64,000 nt of DNA from Eudromia elegans. Lineage: Eukaryota > Chordata > Aves > Tinamiformes > Tinamidae. The translations under genes were made by a program, and so were the position numbers. Shown here one piece after another: positions 1 to 64,000 of the stretch; the stretch's first letter is position 1, and each line of letters starts with the position of its first letter. Under the pieces are notes generated by a model. The model searched no databases. It was not told where the DNA came from and saw nothing but the letters and a program-made list of their open reading frames with translations. Where the stretch lies: assembly GCA_003342815.1 (NCBI GenBank), contig PTEX01000231.1, forward strand, positions 1,094,331-1,158,330, in the 5' to 3' direction.

Positions 1-560
1 GGTTAAAATCTAGGCTCAGGAATGTTAGCTACAATAGTCTATTTCTTCACCCTGTGTAGCACAAATGCTATGTTACTAGCACCAGTGAGATTAGTTTTGA
101 TATGAATTAGTTACTAAGTTTGTTAATCTAGATGTAAATTTTGATTCGGACATCAGTCACACATTTTGCACTTTTGCTTAAGAAAACAAAAACAAATGAC
201 AGTGGCTCATTTTGCCAAACATTCTCAAGAAACAGCAAAAAAATATTCCGTTATAAAAAGACTGTTTGGTGTCATGTAATAACAAAGAAAAGAATTTATC
301 TTCTGATTCATATATGTGAATCACTACAACTTCACCAGAAAACATAAGAAATTAAAACCTAACCCCTCTCTTTTGCATTAAGTTGCTGCATGTTTCCCAG
401 TGGTGGCAGCTGCCCTGATTATACACATAGTCTCTTAAGATACTTTCACGTTCCCTTTAGGAGAGAATTTTCCCTTCAGTTGAAGAACAGACATCACCTT
501 TTTGTTTTTTCTCCTGTAAAGCATAATAGTGTAAATATACAATGTTTAAAACATAATAAA
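1..560. other. Intergenic flank downstream of FIG4
   Basis: AT-rich sequence past the FIG4 polyadenylation signal. I see no exon, mobile element or structured motif in it. Confidence 0.5.
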
Positions 561-581
561 TAATAAACGCTAGATAATAAA

Positions 582-677
582 TTTATTATCTCAAAATAAC
601 AAAATTTGACTTCCTTTCCGAAGTTAATTTTACGACTTCTCAGTACACTACACTTGGCAGCAGAATCCAGCTGGAAT
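582..677 (-). other. FIG4: FIG4 3' UTR with polyadenylation signal
   Basis: On the minus strand an AATAAA hexamer lies at 587..582, about 90 nt after the stop, in AT-rich sequence. This gives a short 3' UTR. The cleavage site should fall at roughly 555-575; I cannot place it exactly, and alternative downstream signals are possible. Confidence 0.6.
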
Positions 678-57284
<56,607 letters not shown>

Positions 57285-57378
57285 GGCGGCCGCGCAGGAC
57301 CCCGGAGGGCAGCAAGCACCGGAGACGCCGCACACACCGGGAAGCGCCGGCACCTCACTACGCAGGCGCGCGCGGCAG

Positions 57379-57390
57379 CGCGCACGCGCC
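57379..57390 (+). promoter_or_regulatory. NRF1-like site
   Basis: CGCGCACGCGCC differs at one position from the NRF1 consensus YGCGCAYGCGCR. It lies about 95 bp upstream of the FIG4 ATG on the minus strand. Such sites are common in CpG-island promoters and also arise by chance in CG-rich sequence. Confidence 0.4.
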
Positions 57391-57587
57391 CGCTGAGGCG
57401 ACAGCGGCCATGTCGTGTGTGGGCAGCGCGCCCGCCCCCACTATGCGCGCTGCCCCTAGACTCAGCACCAGGGACAGCTCCGAAATCCTCCTCCCCCTGC
57501 TACCACCCGGAACCATCCCGCGGGGGACGCGGCGCCTTGGGGCCCTTCCTCAGCCTCCCCACCGCTATTCACGGGAAGGCAGCACGC

Positions 57588-57633
57588 GGGGCGGGGCGGT
57601 CCCGAGGGGCGGGGCGAAGAGGAGGGGCGGGGC
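57588..57633 (+). promoter_or_regulatory. Three GC boxes at 18-bp spacing
   Basis: GGGGCGGGGC occurs at 57588-57597, 57606-57615 and 57624-57633, each starting exactly 18 bp after the last. These are canonical Sp1/KLF sites. The regular period suggests a small tandem duplication. Confidence 0.85.
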
Positions 57634-57650
57634 GATGGGCCGGACTTCGG

Positions 57651-57664
57651 GTTGCCGTGGTTAC
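57651..57664 (+). promoter_or_regulatory. X-box (RFX factor site)
   Basis: GTTGCCGTGGTTAC fits the X-box consensus RYYRCC-N(0-3)-RGNNAC with a 2-bp spacer at every fixed position. RFX factors use this site in promoters of ciliary and flagellar genes. It lies 563 bp upstream of the AK9 ATG and just next to the GC boxes. Confidence 0.65.
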
Positions 57665-57770
57665 GCAGATACACAAACGCGCGGGGCCGTTACGCGCTTC
57701 CCCCACCTCGCTCCGCTGAGCGTAAGAGCCGCGGGAACCGCGTGAGGGGATGGGGGGCTGCCGGGGGAGG

Positions 57771-58219
57771 GGGGCCGTGTCGTCTTTTTCTTTTTGTTTT
57801 CCTTTTTATTTGTTTAGTTTTACTCGCCTTAACTTTTAGTAAAGCTCTTGTGCCTAAAGTTCCAGGGTGGGTTATTTTTCAAAGTGTTTTCAGAAGTTTC
57901 TGTGGGTTTTTTTTTGTTTTTGTTTGTCCTGAAGTGGGATTTTTATTCTAAAATAGAGAAAGTAAAGAGAAGGGAGGAAGCCCTTATTACCCTGGAGTGA
58001 TCCTGATATCCTTTGCTTTCTAGAAGTGCCGCCTCCTCCTCCTCCTCCCATAGTAATGGATTTGCTGTGTATGTTCAGAACAGGCTTTTCCTTCTGAGAA
58101 TGGCCTTTCTTCCCAAGCAGTTCCCCTTGGAGCACATTATCTCTCGGCTCTCTTTCTGTGTGTTGTTCACATGTGTGCAAACTGCTATGTGTTTTGTGAC
58201 AGGCTTTTGTTTCTCTCAG
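57771..58219 (+). other. AK9: AK9 5' region, probable first intron
   Basis: T-rich sequence between the CpG island and the first coding exon of AK9, ending in a good acceptor (TTCTCTCAG at 58219). This implies a non-coding first exon inside the island. Candidate donors are GAGC|GTAAGA (GT at 57722) and CCGC|GTGAGG (GT at 57742); I cannot choose between them. A short CCT repeat lies at 58031-58049. Confidence 0.5.
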
Positions 58220-58343
58220 ATTACTCATGGCTTCACAGGAGAAAAACACAGCTCAGCCCTTTGCAGACATCTTTGATGAAGATGAAGCTGAAAAATCCTT
58301 TCTGTTGTCCAAACCCACTTGCTTTGTTGTCCTTGGAAAGCCA
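58220..58343 (+). CDS. AK9: AK9 first coding exon (residues 1-39)
   Basis: Acceptor TCTCAG|ATTACTC, with ATG seven bases in at 58227. Coding part 58227-58343, ending at LGKP, the first half of the P-loop. Donor CCA|GTAAGA, phase 0. Confidence 0.93.
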
Positions 58344-61300
58344 GTAAGATGCCTCATAAGAAGTTTTTTTTTTCTCCTCAAAATATTCAACTAATGATTT
58401 TACTCTTCCTTTCAAAACTTTAGTTTAGTAATACTGCCAAAAAGGATTAAAGGTGTACTTTTTTATCTGCAGTAGGAAAACTGCATTGACAAGATAAAGA
58501 TTTTTTTTTTCTTCATGATGTTTTGCTTTTAATCAAATGTGTATTCTCATTTTAAGGGTTCTGGGAAGAAAACATTGGCTAGAAGACTAGCACAAATATG
58601 GAAATGCACTTTCATAGAAGGTACTCTGTTTTCAGACTGTTGAATTGATTTCTTATTTTTTATTTTAGAATATCCATTCTGTTCCCTCTAATTCAAATGA
58701 CTTGATGATGATTCTTTAAAGACTGCTGGGAAGGACCAGATAATCTTTTTTCATTGAAGCAGTTGACCCTTCTCTTCAAATGTAGCCAACTCACTGTAGT
58801 CCAGAGAGCACCGAGGTTTGCTGATACAGACTATGAATAAACAACAGAATCTTTACTTTCTGTGTTTGTACAGTGCGCAACACAATGGGGACAAAACCTA
58901 GAACTCAAAGGCTTAGCTTTTGTAGCAGTACATTGTACTTTGTATTTTTGTACAAATACAAAGGAAGGAATGGAAGTTGGCACATTCCAATTTCTAAAAC
59001 AAAAATTTCCCATTTGGAAGGTGTGGTTAAAAGTTCCCACCATGCATTCATCAGAATACAAGATGTCATTTTATTTTCTAAGTGTTTGTTTGTTTGTTTG
59101 TTTCACATCAATGCCATGCATAGGGACAGAAGACGAGTCTTTGAATTTGAGTGATCTCAAATATAGTATTTGGTATTTTAGATAATTACACTATATAGGG
59201 AGTAGGTTTAAAAAAGTTATTTTTGAGGCAGATTTTTTTGTGTGTGCTTGAACAGTTGTCCTTTTGGAAGTGTTCAAGCTCAAATATTCCTCTCCATATA
59301 TCTCAGCAGTAAGGCAAATATGGTGTGAATTGATGCGTCTATCTGTAGTATTTATAGGTGTATTTTTTTCAAAGAAAATCTACCTGGATATTTCCAGAAG
59401 GCATGAAGTTTTAGATGGACAAAACTAAATAATGGCCTTCAATATAGCGGTTGTTAGCTCAGAAATAGTTTGGCTTGCTGGTCTGTCCTATTTCATCATA
59501 GAATTTTCTTGGAATTATATGCGCACTCATATGTGTATATATATGTATGTGTATGTTTATGTTTGTGAATGTACATCTCCATATAAATTACAGAATTTTT
59601 AAATTATTTTAATTTCATTTGTGTCTGATGTACTTCTTCAGCTTTAGAAGTAACCCAAGAGAATATTCGTGAAGAAACAGAAGATGGGCTTAAGGTAAAA
59701 GAATCTTATCTTAACCTAATGGAAAGTTTTGTCATATTCTTGACTCAAATGCAATATAAAAGACTGTGCTTTGCATTCCACTTAAGTGTCAAGAACTGTT
59801 GTTTAGAGGTCAAAACGTTTCTGAAGAACTGGTTACAAAAATGATTCTGAAAAAGATTGAGTCACCACAAGTTGCTCATTTTGGTAAGTATATTTATAGC
59901 CTAAATGTCTGAGAATATGCTTGCTAAAATTTGAATTTGTCACCGTTCACTTACATTACTGCTCTAATATTATTTATTTTCAGTTAGATAGTAACACCTT
60001 TTCTTGTGTTTCTCAGGCTGTGGAATATCTATAAACTGAGAATACTCTCCAGTTACAGCTTAGGGATTAATTAATGTACAAGAAGTCAAAAAATGTCATG
60101 CTAATCCAATGTTATATTAATTCTGAAAGAATGAATTTGTCCGTGATTCTTCTATGGTTCTCACTTGCCGATATTAAATGTTGGTAAAGATTTGGGATTT
60201 CAAATACAGAAACTTGGACTTGACTCCTATGACAAAAAATTACTGGAAAAATATTTTAAAGATTTAACATACTGAAAAAGAAGGAAGACAAGTCATTTAA
60301 AATGCAAAATATGAAGTTTTTTCTTTGTTTAGCAACTTCATTTATTCTCTATTAAATTAGAAGAGTTAATTCAATCACCAAAACTTCATCTTTTGAGAAA
60401 AGATGCTGTAACTGGAACATGTTGAAATTAATGCTACATGTAGTTCTTGCTAGTGTCTGAAACTTTTTCCTAAAGATGAAACAGATAGTTAAATGGAAAG
60501 CAGGTAATAGAAAATACTATTTATTTTTCCAGTGCTGACATTTATTGAAATTTTCCATTCTTAGAGAGAGACAAGCATAGTGCCAGGTGATGTCATGTCT
60601 CTTCTGAGAACTAGCAAATTTGTATGAACTTTTGGGTATGATGAGTTTTGTTCCCTCTCTGGAGACAGACTCACATCAGTTTTGTAAAAGATGCATCCTT
60701 GCCTCTCATAGCCAGACTTTGAAAATAGTAGGCAAAAGACAGAGAAGTGGGTAAGAAGACAAAGAAGAGTTGGTGAGGGAACAAAGTCTGAGGGAACTTG
60801 TAGCAACAGAAATGCAAATCTCTTACTCTGTATGATCAGGACTTTAATGAAAGCTGGAAGAGGTGATGGTGTCACCACTCTCTGTGTCAGTGAGACAGTG
60901 AATGCCTGATATGCAGGATGAAAGAGACTGCACATGTGACTCTTATGTTCATAGAATTTTGGCTACTGCAGCCAAGTCATTTTGCGTATAACAGATCTCC
61001 CAAAGTGAGAAGGAATAAAACAACCTGCATCCTCAAAATGGTTCCTACCAACTAGAACTCATCTCCAAAAACAATTCTAGTAAAGTGTTTTCAAATTCTG
61101 GTCTCTCTTCGTTCAGCCACGATAATCTTAACACAATCCTTAGAACATGTAAGAACTTAGAACTTTTTGGTAGAAACTTATCAACTCATTAGTAATTATT
61201 TCTTCACTGATGATTTTATAAACAGATATATGAGAGGATAAGTTTGGGACTTCTAAATTTTTGATTTTTGTTTTTGAGACTTTAAAATAGGTGTTCCTAA

Positions 61301-62842
61301 ACAGTATGCAAAATAAGGGGTTCTGATTCAGGAAATAAACATGTAAAATGATGGAGATTGATGTGTCAGAGGTATTTAGAAGTGCTAGAACAAAGAATAA
61401 TATTCAAAAAATGTAAGTCAGTAAATACTTACCAAAAACTTATCAAAATAATTTGTTATAACAACATAATTTATTTCTAAGAGCTCTCAAGGAGTCAGTT
61501 ATGAAGCTGTTGAGCTGTTTGTCAAGTTGTATTTCGCTATAAAATAACACAGGTACTGAAGGACTGGGAAATAGCAAGCATATCTGTATTTTAAGATATT
61601 GTAGGAAAGAAATTACTGATGGTTGTCTTAAGCAAAGTTTATCCTTGCTTATTTCCCCGCAGTGTTATCAGACTGGGGGCAAAAATCCGCTCAGAACAGA
61701 CAGTTTGGGGTAATTTATTCACATACACTGTTTACCCTCACAGTCTTATCACGTCAGTTGTAGTTACGTGGGCCATATTGCCAAGCAGAGGCTGTGAAGA
61801 CTACCCACACCCCACTATCAGTTAAAACTTTCTCAATGTGTCAACAATTTGGAATCCAGGATTTTCATTCCACAGAGGAATGACTAAATATTATCCTCCC
61901 TCTTGCTTACGTTCTTCCACAGTTTTTACATCTTTTCTAGACCATGACCACGGTTTCAACCACAGTCTTTCACCATGACCACTTGAAGCCAGGGGTTCAG
62001 ATATCCCTGAGGATAAGCACTCTAATGCTAGGAATGAGGTGTTATTACCACCGTGTCTGCCATGTATAGTTGGTGTCTGTGTGCCAAGAGGACTCAGCGT
62101 TGTGGATCATGAGTGAGTGGGTGCTTGTCTGGCTAGGTGGCTCATTAGGCATCCTCTGTGCTTAGCACCTCCTTTTGAGAGAAGTGAACATGCAGGCATA
62201 CTGCATGTGCCATGGAAGAGTTCAGACTCCCTTTAATGTCCAGAGAAGTGAAGGCTGTACATATATATGTGCATATATATATATAAATATATATATAAAT
62301 CCTAGTTTAAGTGCTCTATATCATAATTTGGCTCCATTTCTGCAATACCTTTCACAATGCCTTTGTAGTGGCAAAAAAATAGTCACTAGAAGCTTATTTT
62401 AGTTGCTGTAATGCCCATGTTAAGCACACGAAGCAGGCAATCTGAGTATGAATTTTAAAATCCCCATAGTCCTTATAATTTTAAATTTCCTAATTAAGTT
62501 AACAGACTTTGAGAGTCCTATGTTAAGCTGAATACAGTGCACCTACGTGTTATTTCATCTGGAGTAGATATCAATGCACAGTTTTTTCTTTTTTTTTTTT
62601 ACCATATTGTGTAAATGGATAAGAATTGTTCCACTATGTAGATATTTTACTTAAAGGAGATGAATATAGCTAGTCAGTATATTTGACATAACCTTATAAA
62701 AGATATATTTAACCAAATTTATTTGACAGGTTATGTTCTCTGTGGATTTCCTTCTCTCTCAGAGGAATATATGACTATTACACAGCAAATAGAGAAAATA
62801 AAAAATCTAAAACTAAAACCAGATTTCCTGATTAATATTAAG
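58227..62842 (+). CDS. AK9: AK9 adenylate kinase 9, N-terminal 148 aa (partial, continues past the window)
   Basis: Large multidomain nucleoside mono/diphosphate kinase of vertebrates (about 1900 aa in human), which transfers phosphate between nucleotides. In mammals it is linked to sperm flagellar function. Coding exons in the window are 58227-58343, 58557-58620, 59642-59694, 59787-59883 and 62730-62842. They total 444 nt, all junctions are GT-AG and the phases are consistent. The N-terminus MASQEKN..PFADIFDEDE and FLLSKPTCFVV match human AK9. The adenylate-kinase-type P-loop is G37-K-P-G-S-G-K-K-T45, with the catalytic-loop Lys and Thr present. It ends in KPDFLINIK, where human AK9 continues with the next exon. 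Identity rests on remembered family sequence and on the FIG4 neighbour. Confidence 0.93.
58557..58620 (+). CDS. AK9: AK9 coding exon 2 (residues 40-61)
   Basis: Encodes GSGKKTLARRLAQIWKCTFI plus E and a split codon. The P-loop is cut by the intron between P39 and G40. Acceptor TTTAAG|GGT, donor AGAAG|GTACTC. The next intron (58621-59641) is AT-rich and plain, apart from a TA/TG repeat at about 59.53-59.57 kb. Confidence 0.93.
59642..59694 (+). CDS. AK9: AK9 coding exon 3 (residues 61-78)
   Basis: 53 nt encoding LEVTQENIREETEDGLK after the split Ala codon. Acceptor TTCTTCAG|CT, donor AAG|GTAAAA, phase 0. The next intron is only 92 nt (59695-59786). Confidence 0.9.
59787..59883 (+). CDS. AK9: AK9 coding exon 4 (residues 79-111)
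   Basis: Encodes CQELLFRGQNVSEELVTKMI through ESPQVAHF. Acceptor CTTAAG|TGT, donor TTTG|GTAAGT, phase 1. The GQ..(S/P)(D/E)ELV pattern matches human AK9 and the NMP-binding part of adenylate kinases. Confidence 0.92.
59884..62729 (+). other. AK9: AK9 intron after coding exon 4 (2.85 kb)
   Basis: AT-rich except for 61.64-62.17 kb, which is GC-richer and looks like foreign sequence, possibly an LTR or other repeat remnant that I cannot name. A TA-rich microsatellite follows at 62259-62300. Confidence 0.6.
62259..62300. repeat. TA-rich microsatellite
   Basis: TATATATGTGCATATATATA followed by further TA/TAAATA units in an AK9 intron. Confidence 0.85.
62730..62842 (+). CDS. AK9: AK9 coding exon 5 (residues 111-148)
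   Basis: Encodes YVLCGFPSLSEEYMTITQQI through KPDFLINIK. The GFPSLS segment corresponds to the DGFPR-type loop of adenylate kinases, here without the usual Asp and Arg. In human AK9 the equivalent is also degenerate (EIPSLS). Acceptor TTGACAG|GT, donor AAG|GTAATG. Confidence 0.92.
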
Positions 62843-64000
62843 GTAATGTCACCTTTAATAGCTTGTTAGTCATATTTCTAGTTATTAGGAAACTAATATG
62901 CTGCATAAATCAAAAGATAATATTTTCCCTTGTACATTAGAGTATAATATTTATCAAGGATTAAGAATATTTTTCTCTTTTATAGTGGGATGGAATTACA
63001 GTAGATTATTATGTTATAAACACTGATCATGTAAAATAGTGAGCATTTCCTATAACTTTAGTAGAAGTTAGAATCTCTGACTTCTCTCAGGCTGAGTTTC
63101 TAAAACAAATTAGGAGAGAGGTTTTCAGAAAAAGAGAACTTCAAATATTATGATCACTATGCCATTCTGGATCCATGTAAATCTCCCTTTCATGTCTGGT
63201 TATGCAATTTCAGAAAAAAAAATGTTCACGTATATGAATTATAAAGCAAATTGTTTTATATTTTACTCACTAAGTTTCAAACTGTCATAACTCTATTTTC
63301 CTCTGTAGAAATAATTTTTCCCTTATGTCTGAATCTGAATTTAACAACTCCAGTATTTTCTTTTTACCTTAGGTTGCTCACAATATGTCTGGAGGGTAGA
63401 GATTAAGAAGGGGCAATGATTGTTTCTTGTGCCCTCCTCTCAAAGTCCATAATGGGATTTCAAAATATCCATCTTAAGATCACATTCAAATTGATGTGTG
63501 TTTAATGTAACACTAGACTTGTGAATGAATGTCTTTTCATAGAGAGACCTGTGCTTAATCTTGCAGTGCTCCCAACTGCTGAGTGCCTTTAGCCTCTGAT
63601 TCAGCGCTGCTGTGTTTTTGGGTGATTATACAGGCTGGGAGAGGTCACAGGCGCTCAGTAAAATTAACAACTTGCTCAAGACCAAACCACTTTGGAATGG
63701 ATTGCAAGGGTAATCACAAGCCTATCTGTAAAACACTTTTATCCATCAACTATACTTGCATATGTGCTTATAAGCAGTGGCTACACTCCTGATGTGGAAT
63801 ACAAAATGTTGATGGAGAAAACTGAAAGTAATTAAGCCTTTGTTTGCACTGAGTCGCTTTGCTACTGTTGAAAGTTTCATATTTACCTTGAAGGTTGTTA
63901 AGAAGATGTTTATGAATCCAAATATTTACCAAACAGCCCCCCATATTCTGCAGTTTAAGGAAGAATTTAGTGTTATTATAGCACCATGATAAACACGGGA
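62843..64000 (+). other. AK9: AK9 intron after coding exon 5, truncated by the window edge
   Basis: No segment here matches the next expected AK9 exon (human CPDYDLCQRI region) with splice sites, so it should lie to the right of the window. Confidence 0.6.

Noticed and set aside
62983-63040. Possible next AK9 exon after the acceptor TTTTATAG
   Set aside because: The peptide ends quickly in a stop and does not resemble the expected AK9 continuation.

Overview
The window is vertebrate nuclear DNA, most likely from a bird. It is AT-rich intronic sequence with one CpG island, compact introns and several CR1 non-LTR retrotransposon copies. I see no Alu or other abundant SINEs, no bacterial operons, and no tRNA, rRNA or CRISPR. 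A crocodilian or turtle cannot be strictly excluded, but a complete 23-exon FIG4 in about 57 kb fits a bird best. I cannot name the species.

Two genes sit head to head. FIG4, the Sac-family phosphoinositide 5-phosphatase, occupies almost the whole minus strand. Its start codon is at 57284..57282 and its stop at 680..678. I could place all 23 coding exons with consistent splice sites and phases. They sum to 2727 nt, that is 908 aa plus a stop, against 907 aa in human. The catalytic CX5RT motif (C486 to T493) is intact. On the plus strand, from a shared CpG island at about 57.1-57.77 kb, AK9 (adenylate kinase 9) begins. Its first five coding exons (58227-62842, 148 aa) are in the window and the rest lies beyond the right edge. 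The FIG4-AK9 head-to-head order matches human chromosome 6q21.

Region by region: 1-560 is 3' flank of FIG4. 582-677 is its short 3' UTR with an AATAAA signal. 678-57284 is FIG4, with introns carrying CR1 copies (1.59-2.01, 37.08-38.24, 47.20-48.02, 48.17-48.25 and 54.99-55.50 kb), homopolymers and AT microsatellites. 57.1-57.77 kb is the bidirectional promoter, with three GC boxes at an exact 18-bp period and an RFX X-box match. 58.2-62.8 kb is the start of AK9.

The most useful observations are these. FIG4 intron 7 carries U12-type (minor spliceosome) signals. The shared promoter has an X-box, as expected for a ciliary or flagellar gene. Two related CR1 copies lie in opposite orientation on either side of FIG4 exons 3-9, a geometry that can favour exon circularisation. 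I found no convincing undescribed protein system. FIG4 and AK9 have no shared pathway that I know of; their link here is the promoter.
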